From contig JAPLJW010000342.1 in NCBI GenBank assembly GCA_026388365.1, positions 1 to 41,063 of the forward strand: DNA of 41,063 nt. The letters run 5' to 3'. Below, one piece after another: positions 7,495 through 15,783 of this stretch (position 1 is the stretch's first letter; each line of letters begins with the position of its first letter). The position numbers and the translations under genes are program-made. Source of the stretch: Deltaproteobacteria bacterium (lineage in GTDB: Bacteria; Desulfobacterota; Syntrophia; Syntrophales; UBA5619). The notes beneath the pieces were generated by a model. The model saw only the letters and a program-made list of their open reading frames with translations, did no database searches and was not told where the DNA came from.

Positions 7495-9468
7495 TCATTC
7501 CCCCGGCTCCCGCTTGATGACGATCTGCAGGTCCCCCGTGGCGCCGGTGGCGAAACCGGCTTCGCAGGAGGCCAGGTAATAGACCCATTTCCGTCGGAAG
7601 GACGGCCCCAGCCCCATCGCTTCGAGAGCGGGGGTTTGTGCCAGGAAACGGTTCCGCCACTCCCGAAGGGTGCGGGCATAGTGGGGGCCGATCTCCTCCG
7701 TCCCGATGATCGTCAGGTAAGTCCCATCGGCAACGGCCCCCCGGATCGCCCCCGGCGAGGGGAGATGGCCGCCCGGAAAGATGTGTTTGCGGATCCAGTC
7801 CATCCCCCGCCGGTAGTCGTCATAGCGCTCGTCGGGAATCGTGATCGTCTGGAGGGCCATGAGACCGCCCGGTTTCAGGAGGCGTCCGCAGCAGTCAAAG
7901 AAGGTCCGCAGACGGCGGTGGCCGACGGCCTCGATCATCTCGATGGAGACGATGCGGTCGAAGCGGCCGGCGATATGCCGGTAATCGGTCAGGCGGATGT
8001 CGATGCGCTCCTCCATCCCCTCCTGCCGGACCCGCTCCCGCGCCCACTCCATTTGCGCCCGTGAGACGGTGATCCCCGTGACATGGCAGCCGGTCTGCCG
8101 GACGGCTTCGACGGCGAAGCCCCCCCACCCGCAGCCGATCTCCAGGACATGGTCCTCCGGACCGATCTGCGCTTTGGCGATCATATCCCGGAGTTTGTTG
8201 AGTTGGGCCTCCTCCAGGGTCTCCTCGGGCGAGAGGAAACGGGCGCAGGAGTAGGTCATCGAGGCGTCGAGAAAGGTCCGGTAGAAGTCGTTGCCGAGAT
8301 CGTAATGGGCGCAGATGTTGCGGCGGCTCCCCGGGACCGTGTTGGCCCGCAGCAGGTGGCGGACCCGGTCCCACAGACGGGAGAGGGCGGCCGTGACGAA
8401 ATTGCCGTCCGCCAGACGGTCACGGTTGAGGATCAGGACCTCGAAAACCTGGACCACGTCTCTCGAGTCCCAGTCGCCGTCTGTGTAGGACTCCCCGAGG
8501 CCGATGTCGCCGCCCCGGACGATCCGGGTAAAGAAGCGATCGTCATGGATCGTCAGGTCCGCAGCGGGTAACGCAGCGGGTTGGCCACAGACGACCTGTC
8601 CTCCTCCGGGCAGGGTTATTTTGAGGATGCCGCGATCGATCCGTCCCAGGCGCGCCAGGACGAACCGCCGGCATACCCGCTGCCAGGCCGAGGGCTGCAG
8701 TCTGCCGATTGTCCGCGGGTCGGCAGGGACCGGTTTGGGGTGATAGGCGAGCTTCCGGACAAAGAAGAGTTTGGCCGCCTCCCGGTAGATCCGGGCCATG
8801 CTCAGATGGGCCTGCAGCGGATGGTGCAGCAGCGTCTTGAGCAGGATGGTATTGTCGAGCGGGATCCGGCGCCCCTCAAGCTCGGCGGCAAACACGAGGT
8901 TCTCCCCGCGTTTGAGATCGATGCGGACTTTGAGTTCGTTTTCGATGTCGCCGAACGCAAAGGCGTAGGTCCCCTGCATGTCGTTAAAGGGGGAGACGTG
9001 GAAGGCCTTCGGAGCCGTGAAACGGGCGGGGAATCCGCCGGGGTCGCCCTCCGCGTGCCTGAGCACATAGACGTGCCGTTCGCCGAAGGTGTTGTTGACC
9101 TCCGCAACGACGCACAGCAGGGCGTCGGCGGCGTCAAAGACGTAATGGAAGCTCACCGGGTTGAAGACGCGGCCGAAATGGCGCAGGGAGGTGACCAGAA
9201 CGATCCGTTTGACACGGCCCGCAAGCCCCTCGGGGGCGAGTAGCCGCAGGAGCTTCTCCCGGATCGGCTCGTTGCCTTCGGTGAGGTAATCCAGGTCGTA
9301 GAGCGAGACGGGGCGGACGCGGTTCAAGCCGAAGAGCCATAGCGTGCGCTTGAGCGTCTCGAGTTCGTCCAGATCGATGGCAAACAGGTAGAGGGGGTAG
9401 CGGAGGCGGTGCTCCACGGGCCACGAACGCGTATGCCGAACCTCTCCCGAAAACAGGGCCGATCTCAT
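7495..9468 (-). CDS. cfa: DUF1365 - cyclopropane-fatty-acyl-phospholipid synthase fusion
   Basis: This 657-residue protein joins two proteins that are normally separate neighbours. Residues about 1-250 are DUF1365 (opening SALFSGEVRHTRSWP, then VTSLRHFGRVFNPVSFHY and VAEVNNTFGERH). From about 255 onward it is a CFA synthase/Mycolic acid methyltransferase-type enzyme with the SAM-binding motif VLEIGCGWGG at 441-450. CFA synthases transfer a methylene from S-adenosylmethionine to unsaturated acyl chains of membrane phospholipids. Its ATG overlaps the stop of the upstream COG2907 flavoprotein (9465-9468), indicating coupled translation. No frameshift or internal stop separates the halves, so the fusion looks genuine. 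Confidence 0.92.
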   Translation of the reverse strand: MRSALFSGEVRHTRSWPVEHRLRYPLYLFAIDLDELETLKRTLWLFGLNRVRPVSLYDLDYLTEGNEPIREKLLRLLAPEGLAGRVKRIVLVTSLRHFGRVFNPVSFHYVFDAADALLCVVAEVNNTFGERHVYVLRHAEGDPGGFPARFTAPKAFHVSPFNDMQGTYAFAFGDIENELKVRIDLKRGENLVFAAELEGRRIPLDNTILLKTLLHHPLQAHLSMARIYREAAKLFFVRKLAYHPKPVPADPRTIGRLQPSAWQRVCRRFVLARLGRIDRGILKITLPGGGQVVCGQPAALPAADLTIHDDRFFTRIVRGGDIGLGESYTDGDWDSRDVVQVFEVLILNRDRLADGNFVTAALSRLWDRVRHLLRANTVPGSRRNICAHYDLGNDFYRTFLDASMTYSCARFLSPEETLEEAQLNKLRDMIAKAQIGPEDHVLEIGCGWGGFAVEAVRQTGCHVTGITVSRAQMEWARERVRQEGMEERIDIRLTDYRHIAGRFDRIVSIEMIEAVGHRRLRTFFDCCGRLLKPGGLMALQTITIPDERYDDYRRGMDWIRKHIFPGGHLPSPGAIRGAVADGTYLTIIGTEEIGPHYARTLREWRNRFLAQTPALEAMGLGPSFRRKWVYYLASCEAGFATGATGDLQIVIKREPGE

Positions 9469-10739
9469 AGGGAAATACCAAATTTTTCCGCCACCTGGAG
9501 CCCCGAACGCAGGGCATCCTCATGGAAGCCGTAGCCGAAATAGCTGCCGCAGAAGAAGGTGTGACGACGCCCATTGAGGGCCGGAAGCGACCACTGCGTC
9601 GCGACGGCCGCCGCCGCGTACATCGGGTGTGTGTAGACCAGCTCGCGGATGATCCGACTGGTCTCCACGGGGCGGAGCGGGTTGAGGGTCACGCAGTAAT
9701 CGTTCTCGGTCCGGAGTCCCTGAAGGCGGTTCATGTGATAGGTGAGCATGACCGGGGCCTCCGGGGAGGCGTCCTTTTCGCGCAGGTAGTTCCAGGATGC
9801 CCGGGCACGGGAATTCTCTGGGAGAAAGGATGCATCCGTGTGGAGGACCACGGTGTTGCGGTTATAGGACCAGGGGGAAAGGCAGGCCGTCTCCTCCGGC
9901 GATGGGTCTTCAAGCAGGCTGAGCGCCTCGTCGGCGTGGGCCGCGATGACAACCTTATCGAAGCTTTCCTCCACACCTCCAGCGAATGCCAGAACGGCGC
10001 CCTTTTCCGACCGCCGGATGCACTCGACCGGCCGGTCGGTGAACACCCGCCCGGTGAAACCCTTCAGAAAGGCTTTCACGTAGGCGTGGCTTCCCCCCTC
10101 GACGCAGTACCACTGGGGCTGATCGGAGACCGAGAGCAGGCCGTGGTTCTCCATGAACCGAAAGAAGCTCTCCGCCGGAAAGTCCATCATCCGCGCGTCC
10201 GGGGTGGACCAGATGGCCGCCGCCATGGGGATCAGGTAGGATTGGACAAGGGACGGGAGAACCGCCTCCCTCCGGAGATACTCTCCCAGGGAGAGCCCCC
10301 GGAGCGCGCCGTCGGTCAGCAGCTTTCTGGTCCTGATGTTGAACCGGACGATCTCGATCAGGAAACGCCAGAACGCCGGCCGGAAGAGGTTTCGCCGCTG
10401 TGCAAACAGGGTGCCAAGATTGCGGCTGGCGTATTGCAGACCGGTCCTCCGGCAGGTGTAGCTGAAGGACATGTCCGATTTCCGGATGGGAACCCCGAGC
10501 CCCGCGAGGAAACGCATCAGCAGGGGATAGGTCCGGTCGTTCAGGACGATGAACCCGGTGTCCACCGGTGTTCCCGCGTCGGGACCCTGGTCGATGACAA
10601 TCGTGTGGGTGTGGCCGCCGACATAGTCGTTCTTTTCGAAGAGAGTAACCTCGTGACGGCGCTGCAGCAGGTGGGCTGCCGCTATCCCGGCGACCCCGCC
10701 GCCGACCACGGCGATCCTTAACCGAACATCGTTCAACAT
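9465..10739 (-). CDS. COG2907-type FAD-dependent amine oxidase/desaturase-like protein
   Basis: From ATG 10739 this is a 424-residue flavoprotein. It opens with an FAD-binding Rossmann motif (VAVVGGGVAGI at about 10-19), followed by LFEKNDYVGGHTHT, the second ADP/FAD contact typical of NAD(P)-binding Rossmann amine oxidases. Family members next to DUF1365 and CFA genes are thought to take part in fatty-acid modification, but the reaction is unproven. A TTG at 10796 would add 19 residues; I prefer 10739 because GAGGGG lies about seven bases upstream. It is the first gene of the four-gene minus-strand operon, and the 285-bp gap to the divergent PNPOx-like gene should hold the promoter. Confidence 0.85.
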   Translation of the reverse strand: MLNDVRLRIAVVGGGVAGIAAAHLLQRRHEVTLFEKNDYVGGHTHTIVIDQGPDAGTPVDTGFIVLNDRTYPLLMRFLAGLGVPIRKSDMSFSYTCRRTGLQYASRNLGTLFAQRRNLFRPAFWRFLIEIVRFNIRTRKLLTDGALRGLSLGEYLRREAVLPSLVQSYLIPMAAAIWSTPDARMMDFPAESFFRFMENHGLLSVSDQPQWYCVEGGSHAYVKAFLKGFTGRVFTDRPVECIRRSEKGAVLAFAGGVEESFDKVVIAAHADEALSLLEDPSPEETACLSPWSYNRNTVVLHTDASFLPENSRARASWNYLREKDASPEAPVMLTYHMNRLQGLRTENDYCVTLNPLRPVETSRIIRELVYTHPMYAAAAVATQWSLPALNGRRHTFFCGSYFGYGFHEDALRSGLQVAEKFGISL

Positions 10740-11023
10740 GGTATGCCCCTCTACGCTTATGGGAACCTCTCCAGATGATTTACGGAATGGAAGCAAAATA
10801 CGACTTTTTTCTTTTTTAACACAGATGCCTCTATCAAATCAATTGACTTTACGCCTCCACCTTTTGCGGATCGCAGGCGTTTACCAGTCATGGCGCTGTC
10901 TGTTTCGTCCGCAACCGGAACTTGCTTTCCGGGGGGCGGCAGTGTAGAAGAAAAAACGTCCGTCATGCCGTCGACGAAAGAGACCTTTTCTTGTCATCGG
11001 CCAGAGAAAGGAGTCACCCAGCG

Positions 11024-11461
11024 ATGCTCGAAGCGATCAAGGCCCTGATCCAAAGCAGGGATGTCTGCGTGTTGTCCACCGTTTCCGGCGGAGAGCCACA
11101 CTGTTCACTGATGTCCTATGTAACCGACGTCACATGCAGGGAGTTCTACATGATCACCCTCACGGGGACGAAGAAATACCGGAATCTCGAGGGTAACAGC
11201 TCCGTGAGCCTCCTGATCGATACCCGGGAAGAGGATGTCGATCACAGGCGTAGGGACATCCGGGCTCTCACCGTCAGCGGCGTCTTTCAAAAAATGGAAG
11301 ATCCATCGGAGCAGGAAAAGGTTCTGCGGCAATTGCTGGAGAGGCATCCGCACCTCAAGGAGTTTGCCGAGAGTGGCGAGGCGAAGGTGTTCGCTGTTCG
11401 GGCGAAGGCCTTCCAGTTACTCGACGGCGTAAGCCGGTCTCACTTCGAAGAGGTCGACTGA
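11024..11461 (+). CDS. Second PNPOx-like FMN-binding protein
   Basis: This 145-residue split-barrel protein has VCVLSTVSGGEPHCSLM at the N-terminus, a TGTKKYRNL flavin-phosphate segment, SVSLLIDTR, and a C-terminal ERHPHLKEF...FAVRAKAFQLL region. It has the same domain layout as the protein at 3781-4233, including the RHPHL-EF block, so the two are distant paralogues. ATG 11024 is preceded by AAAGGAG at 11007-11013; the frame is open further upstream but without homology. It is transcribed away from the COG2907-CFA operon. The substrate is unknown. Confidence 0.8.
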   Translation: MLEAIKALIQSRDVCVLSTVSGGEPHCSLMSYVTDVTCREFYMITLTGTKKYRNLEGNSSVSLLIDTREEDVDHRRRDIRALTVSGVFQKMEDPSEQEKVLRQLLERHPHLKEFAESGEAKVFAVRAKAFQLLDGVSRSHFEEVD

Positions 11462-11849
11462 GCGGGACGCCGGAGATCTCTCAAAGATGTTGCAGCACGG
11501 CCGCCTTCAGTGCCGATCGGTAGGAGAAGACCACCCGGACGATGTTCTCGCATCCAGAAGACGCTTTTCATCATCCCTTTCAGCGACGAACGACGTTGAA
11601 GGATATTATCCTAAGTTCAATTCGCCCTCAAATCCAGATTTAAAACGTATGTGCTCCATGTATCTATAGATCTTGAGCAGGGCAATCAGATGGTGCGATA
11701 CTCAGATTATACGACGCTATGAGACACTGCCGTTCGAATGGGAATCCTCTCTTAAATGCCAAACCAGTCGCTAAGGACTTGTAGGTCTAAATGAAAGGCG
11801 AAATTTGATTTTCAACGACCAGTGTCTGTTGGTTACCGGAAGAAAGTTA
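11462..11849. other. Gene-poor stretch with a decayed coding fragment
   Basis: On the minus strand, the segment ending at about 11485 reads ENIVRVVFSYRSALKAAVLQHL before a stop. This looks like the C-terminal end of a lost protein that I cannot name; stops occur about 23 codons upstream. AGGATATTATCCT near 11610 is a 13-bp palindrome with unknown role. I see no complete gene, RNA or convincing promoter here. Confidence 0.35.
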
Positions 11850-12137
11850 CTACTTATTCAGACAAGATACAGAAGAAAATCCGCCGATTCTCACAAACGT
11901 GATCCCCCCGATACTCATGGCATTCAAATGCCTTAATGTGGTCATGCTTCGCTTCATCCAAGCCTCCCTTCTATATAGTGCCTCCATGTCAGAATTGTCG
12001 CCGATTCCTGCATCAGCCATCTGTCTCAAAAATTCATACCTTTTGTAATCGGCTTCGATTTGCGTGATAAGGTCCCGGATTCTGCCTAATCGTTCCGTTC
12101 TGTATTGAACTGGAATGGCGTCAAAGTGGTTTCCCAT
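11850..12137 (-). CDS. Small hypothetical protein, possibly helical
   Basis: This is an open frame of 95 codons starting at ATG 12137. Residues about 15-70 are rich in charged and helix-forming residues (ERLGRIRDLITQIEADYKRY ... EALYRREAWMK), compatible with a coiled coil. I do not recognise a family, and there is no clear Shine-Dalgarno before the ATG. The frame sits in a low-complexity, remnant-rich interval, so it could be a chance ORF or the leftover of an older gene. Confidence 0.3.
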   Translation of the reverse strand: MGNHFDAIPVQYRTERLGRIRDLITQIEADYKRYEFLRQMADAGIGDNSDMEALYRREAWMKRSMTTLRHLNAMSIGGITFVRIGGFSSVSCLNK

Positions 12138-12154
12138 GCGGTTTCTGAAATGTC

Positions 12155-12227
12155 CATATTTATATACTTATCGGTTTCCAGAGTGAGATGGGAATATTTA
12201 TATACCCATCGCATTAACCCATCTCAT
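12155..12227. repeat. Direct repeats and overlapping inverted repeats
   Basis: A 19-bp AT-rich unit (CATATTTATATACTTATCG at 12155-12173) recurs as AATATTTATATACCCATCG at 12194-12212 with three differences. Around the second copy, TGAGATGGG (12185-12193) can pair with CCCATCTCA (12219-12227), or its GATGGG part can pair with CCCATC at 12206-12211. The two hairpins are mutually exclusive. This could be an operator pair or an attenuator-like switch ahead of the small lipoprotein frame; no function is shown. Confidence 0.4.
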
Positions 12228-12246
12228 GACCGGCAGACCCTCCTTG

Positions 12247-12486
12247 ATGAAAAAGACGGCGCTCTTTCCATGCTTTCTGATATTAGCATTTCTCATGCTT
12301 TCAGGTTGCACGAACATCGATACCAGCGACAAATCAAATGACACCTCCTGGTACAATTGCATGGACATCCGTGGTATCGTGTTGGGCCGTTTGCATCCGG
12401 GTTCGCTCGCGCTACGCCCCGCAGGCTTGCTCGACTCCCTTGAAGGAGCCTTTGTCAGGAAACTTAATGCTTCAGGTTACCCTTAA
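12247..12486 (+). CDS. Putative small lipoprotein, possibly truncated
   Basis: The frame from ATG 12247 encodes 79 residues beginning MKKTALFPCFLILAFLMLSGC, a convincing lipoprotein signal peptide with Cys at about residue 21. The remaining 58 residues show no family I know and may be read from unrelated sequence after a truncation. There is no strong ribosome-binding site. The signal peptide is the only real support. Confidence 0.4.
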   Translation: MKKTALFPCFLILAFLMLSGCTNIDTSDKSNDTSWYNCMDIRGIVLGRLHPGSLALRPAGLLDSLEGAFVRKLNASGYP

Positions 12487-12597
12487 CACCTCCCTCCAGC
12501 TACGTGGGCGAACTACCGAACTCCCATGATCGGACTTTAACCGACAAGTTATACGTTTTACACGGCATACCCTTCAAGATAAAGCACCTGCTTAAAC

Positions 12598-12660
12598 TTG
12601 ACATACAAGCCGATAAATGCGATGCATCAAAACGTGAAAACCGATAGTGAATTCCTATCG
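12598..12660 (+). promoter_or_regulatory. Candidate promoter element and operator upstream of the LOR/SDH gene
   Basis: CTTGACATA at 12597-12605 offers a consensus -35 box, although no good -10 is obvious at the standard spacing. A perfect inverted repeat CGATAG-TGAATTC-CTATCG lies at 12642-12660, 23 bp before the GTG start, where a repressor or activator could act. Confidence 0.35.
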
Positions 12661-12683
12661 TTATTTTCGAAAGGATAATTTTA

Positions 12684-13724
12684 GTGGCCTTTAAATTTCC
12701 GCTTTATACCCCGCCGGATTTTTCTATCCCAGAATTGTCAAAAGCACCGGTAGTCAGAGTTGCTCTGGCCCCTGAGGATGGAATTGCCCCGGAACATTAC
12801 CACGCCACCTCCAATCATCCGGAATATGTCCATATCGGCAACGGCTGTTGGCTGCTGATGCGTGAAAGCCGGATGGACTCCGTTATAGTCCTGAAAGAAA
12901 AACACATGGACATTGTAGAACCTCGCAAACTGAACAAAGGCGACCCGGTAGTGATTGGCAGAACCGAAAACGGAGAGGAAGGCATCTTAGTGCGCACCGC
13001 TGGTTGCGATGAATATTCGAGGAAAACGAACGACAAGTTTTCTTTTCGGACTCATGAAACGCGCGAAACCCCTTCTTTCAGATCCGATGATCAGTTATAT
13101 GAAATCCTGCGGGATGACAGGAAACATGGCCATATTGTCTGGGTGCTCGTCCCGGCTGTGGCTTTGGATAAGGACAGCCGTGATGCCATGCGGGGATTGA
13201 TCGAGGATGGTTGCTGCCATGCCCTTCTGGTCGGCAATGCCCTCGCCACGCACGATCTTGAAGCCGCCATCTTCCGGACTGGACTGGGTCAGGATATCTA
13301 TACCCAGAAACTTCACAATATGGGGCATTATAATCACCTTGATGTCCTGAACCTAGTTCGCAGTGCCGGATCAATCAAAGCGGCCATTCTTCGTCGTAAT
13401 ATTACCGACGGCATCATTTATGCCTGCATAAAAAATAATGTTCCCTTTGTATTAGCCGGTTCCATATGGGATGATGGGCCACTGCCGGGAGTGATAGGGG
13501 ATGTATATGCAGCCCAGAGCGCCATGCGCGTCCAATCCCGACAGGCGACGACCGTGATTACCTTGGCAACGCAGCTGCATTCCATCGCCTTTGGTAATAT
13601 GCTCCCGAGTTACCATGTGATGCCGGACGGCAATATCAGACCGATTTCTATATCGTCGATATGTCGGAATTCAGCGCTGATAAGCTTGCCAACCGTGGAT
13701 CATCCCAATCAGTCCCGATTTTAA
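12684..13724 (+). CDS. LOR/SDH-type (archaeal-type) ornithine cyclodeaminase, frameshifted near the end
   Basis: The 346-codon frame starts at GTG 12684, with GAAAGGA eight bases upstream. It matches the LOR/SDH family (TIGR00300), whose characterised members include archaeal ornithine cyclodeaminase and the C-terminal part of cyanobacterial ArgZ/AgrE. Visible blocks are the N-terminal PEYVHIGNGCWLL region, the NALATHDLEAA and HYNHLDVLN segments, and the late DDGPLPGVIGDVYAAQSAMR block. The last 26 codons in this frame lack the expected ending. The expected sequence (FYIVDMSEF...LTNVQDF) continues in another frame from 13646. In the family the enzyme converts ornithine to proline plus ammonia using bound NAD. 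The arginase directly downstream would supply ornithine. Confidence 0.78.
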   Translation: MAFKFPLYTPPDFSIPELSKAPVVRVALAPEDGIAPEHYHATSNHPEYVHIGNGCWLLMRESRMDSVIVLKEKHMDIVEPRKLNKGDPVVIGRTENGEEGILVRTAGCDEYSRKTNDKFSFRTHETRETPSFRSDDQLYEILRDDRKHGHIVWVLVPAVALDKDSRDAMRGLIEDGCCHALLVGNALATHDLEAAIFRTGLGQDIYTQKLHNMGHYNHLDVLNLVRSAGSIKAAILRRNITDGIIYACIKNNVPFVLAGSIWDDGPLPGVIGDVYAAQSAMRVQSRQATTVITLATQLHSIAFGNMLPSYHVMPDGNIRPISISSICRNSALISLPTVDHPNQSRF

Positions 13725-13786
13725 CCAATGTCCAGGATTTCATGATTAACCTGTGGAACAACCTATCGAGAAAAGAGAAGAACTGA
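13646..13786 (+). other. Frameshifted C-terminal part of the LOR/SDH gene
   Basis: Read from 13646, this frame gives FYIVDMSEFSADKLANRGS, then ILTNVQDFMINLW, ending with TGA at 13784-13786. This is the normal C-terminus of the LOR/SDH family. One missing base near 13644-13647 (a short T run) would join it to the upstream frame. Its stop overlaps the arginase ATG at 13786 (TGATG), so the restored gene would be translationally coupled to arginase. Confidence 0.75.
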
Positions 13787-14670
13787 TGAAGAACGAGTTA
13801 CGGATAATCGGAATACCTATTGATCTGGGCCAATCGCAACGCGGCGTGGAAATGGGCCCAAGCGCTATCCGATATGCCGGTCTGTCATCTCGGCTTCGTG
13901 AACTTGATTATCAAATCGAGGATATCGGCAATGTTCCGGTCGCAATCCGCGATGCCATTCATGGAGATCACAATCTGTTGCCGGCAATCAGGAACGCCTG
14001 TGAACTAACGTATCAGGCTGCCAGAGAGGCGGTGTCTGCAGGCTGTAAACCCATTTTTCTGGGTGGGGATCATTCCATGTCCATAGGCACCATAGGCGGC
14101 ATAACCCATGAAACACCATGCGGGGTGGTCTGGATTGACGCGCATGGCGATTTTAACACCCCTGACACCTCGACAACTTATAATATTCACGGCATGGCCC
14201 TGGCAGTGCTGACCGGTCAGGGAATACCCGAACTGGTGAATGTCGGGAGGCCCGGCCCTAAACTCAATGCCCGCGATATTGTGATCATCGGTGTCCGCTC
14301 TCTGGATGAAAAAGAGCGGATTCGACTCAAACAGAGCGGAATAGCAGTGTTTACATTGCGTGATATTGATGAATACGGCATCAGCCATATCACCCGCCAG
14401 GCACTGGAAACCCTTGCCCAGCATGAGAGGATTCACGTGAGTCTCGACATGGATTGTCTCGATCCGCTGGAAGCGCCAGGGGTCGGCACACCGGTGAGCG
14501 GCGGCTTGACTATCAGGGAGGCGCATCTCGTCATGGAGATTATAGCAGACACCCGGCGACTTGCCTCCATGGATATAGTCGAAATCAATCCCATCCTTGA
14601 CGAACAGAACCGTACCGCCAAAATAGCTGTCGATCTTATAGTTTCCGCCTTTGGCAAGAGTATTATTTGA
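13786..14670 (+). CDS. rocF: Arginase
   Basis: This 294-residue ureohydrolase has all six manganese-ligand positions: GGDHS (His96), DAHGD (Asp118, His120, Asp122) and SLDMDCLDP (Asp221, Asp223). The arginase opening GIPIDLGQSQRGVEMGPSAIRYAGL and the NIHGM segment favour arginase over agmatinase. It hydrolyses arginine to ornithine and urea. I chose ATG 13786, which overlaps the restored stop of the LOR/SDH gene; a GTG at 13753 would place the start inside that gene. A second, degenerate copy of this fold is fused to the ornithine racemase at 32099-33952. Confidence 0.93.
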   Translation: MKNELRIIGIPIDLGQSQRGVEMGPSAIRYAGLSSRLRELDYQIEDIGNVPVAIRDAIHGDHNLLPAIRNACELTYQAAREAVSAGCKPIFLGGDHSMSIGTIGGITHETPCGVVWIDAHGDFNTPDTSTTYNIHGMALAVLTGQGIPELVNVGRPGPKLNARDIVIIGVRSLDEKERIRLKQSGIAVFTLRDIDEYGISHITRQALETLAQHERIHVSLDMDCLDPLEAPGVGTPVSGGLTIREAHLVMEIIADTRRLASMDIVEINPILDEQNRTAKIAVDLIVSAFGKSII

Positions 14671-14700
14671 TCTTTTTCCGCATAAAGTACCTTTTAAAAT

Positions 14701-14716
14701 TTGACATAAAAGTCAA
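14701..14716 (+). promoter_or_regulatory. Palindromic TTGAC/GTCAA site upstream of the PLP enzyme
   Basis: TTGAC-ATAAAA-GTCAA forms a short inverted repeat 20 bp before the downstream ATG, and TTGACA could also serve as a -35 box. A related palindrome, TTGACT-N13-AGTCAA, occurs at 23692-23716 ahead of the opine dehydrogenase gene. Confidence 0.3.
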
Positions 14717-14736
14717 TTTATGAGATCTACCAACTC

Positions 14737-15783
14737 ATGAAAAGGAAATTCTTATCCCTGCAAAAATCCAGAGTAAACTATCCACCCCAAATCAATTTGG
14801 CCCGGCTGCCGACGCCGGTTCATTTGCTTTCGAATTATAGCAAAAAGCTTGGCGTTGAGCTATTCATGAAAAGAGACGACCTCACCGGTGTCGAGCTTTC
14901 GGGCAACAAAATACGCAAACTCGAATTTGTGCTCGCAGACGCAGTCGCACAAAATGCAGACACCATTCTTACCTGTGGCGGATCTCAATCCAACCACTGC
15001 AGGGCGACCGCGATAGCTGCCGCCATGCTTGGCATCGACTGTCGGTTGCTTTTACGAACTTCTGACCCCTCGAATCCACCTTCGCCAGAAGCAAATCTTT
15101 TGCTCGATCAGATGGCAGGTGCTGAAATTGTCTGGATCACGCCCGAAGAATACAAAATTCGTGATGAAATATTTGAGCGAGAAGCGACCTCCCTTAGAAA
15201 AGCAGGCCGAAAACCGTATACGATACCGGAGGGCGCATCCAATTCCCTCGGTGCTTGGGGATATATAAAGTGTTCCGAAGAACTCATAAATGACATCGCC
15301 AAGCTTTCGGGCGGGGCGGATAAAGACTATACTGTTATCAATGCCGTCGGCTCTGGCGGTACAACGGCCGGTTTAATCTTAGGCACCAAGATCTTTGATT
15401 TGAACGCACAGATTGTTAGTATCAATGTTTGTAACGATCACGATTATTTTGTGCGCGTTATTGGAGAGATTTGTGAGAAAGCCATTTCCGATTATCATAT
15501 TGAAATAGATTTTTCCCGCGATCGTGACATCAACATTATTGACGGCTATGTCGGCCGAGGATATGCATTATCTCGCTCTGAAGAGCTCTCTGAGATATGC
15601 TGTTTAGCTAGAACCGAAGGGATCTTCCTTGACCCGGTGTATACCGGCAAAGCGTTTTTTGGAATGATTCAGGAGCTAAAACGTGATCCGAAATGCTTCG
15701 GGGACCGCATTATCTTTATTCACACCGGCGGTATCTTTGGGCTGTTCCCAAAGGCTCGTGAAATCGAACCGCTGCTTTCCTGA
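14737..15783 (+). CDS. D-cysteine desulfhydrase / ACC deaminase-like PLP enzyme
   Basis: This 348-residue fold-type II PLP protein contains LTGVELSGNKIRKLEF, in which Lys58 is the expected PLP Schiff-base lysine. It also has the CGGSQSNHCRA loop (81-90) and the glycine-rich phosphate loop AVGSGGTTAG. The pattern matches the D-cysteine desulfhydrase/1-aminocyclopropane-1-carboxylate deaminase family, whose members often act on D-amino acids. The true substrate is uncertain. Here, beside arginase and upstream of a D-ornithine/D-alanine-forming pathway, a D-amino-acid or diamino-acid substrate is plausible inference. It follows arginase by 66 bp in the same direction. Confidence 0.85.
   Translation: MKRKFLSLQKSRVNYPPQINLARLPTPVHLLSNYSKKLGVELFMKRDDLTGVELSGNKIRKLEFVLADAVAQNADTILTCGGSQSNHCRATAIAAAMLGIDCRLLLRTSDPSNPPSPEANLLLDQMAGAEIVWITPEEYKIRDEIFEREATSLRKAGRKPYTIPEGASNSLGAWGYIKCSEELINDIAKLSGGADKDYTVINAVGSGGTTAGLILGTKIFDLNAQIVSINVCNDHDYFVRVIGEICEKAISDYHIEIDFSRDRDINIIDGYVGRGYALSRSEELSEICCLARTEGIFLDPVYTGKAFFGMIQELKRDPKCFGDRIIFIHTGGIFGLFPKAREIEPLLS

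Noticed and set aside
11462..12683. CRISPR array or tRNA in the gene-poor stretch
   Set aside because: No regularly spaced repeats and no cloverleaf-like sequence were visible; only short palindromes and two similar 19-bp units.
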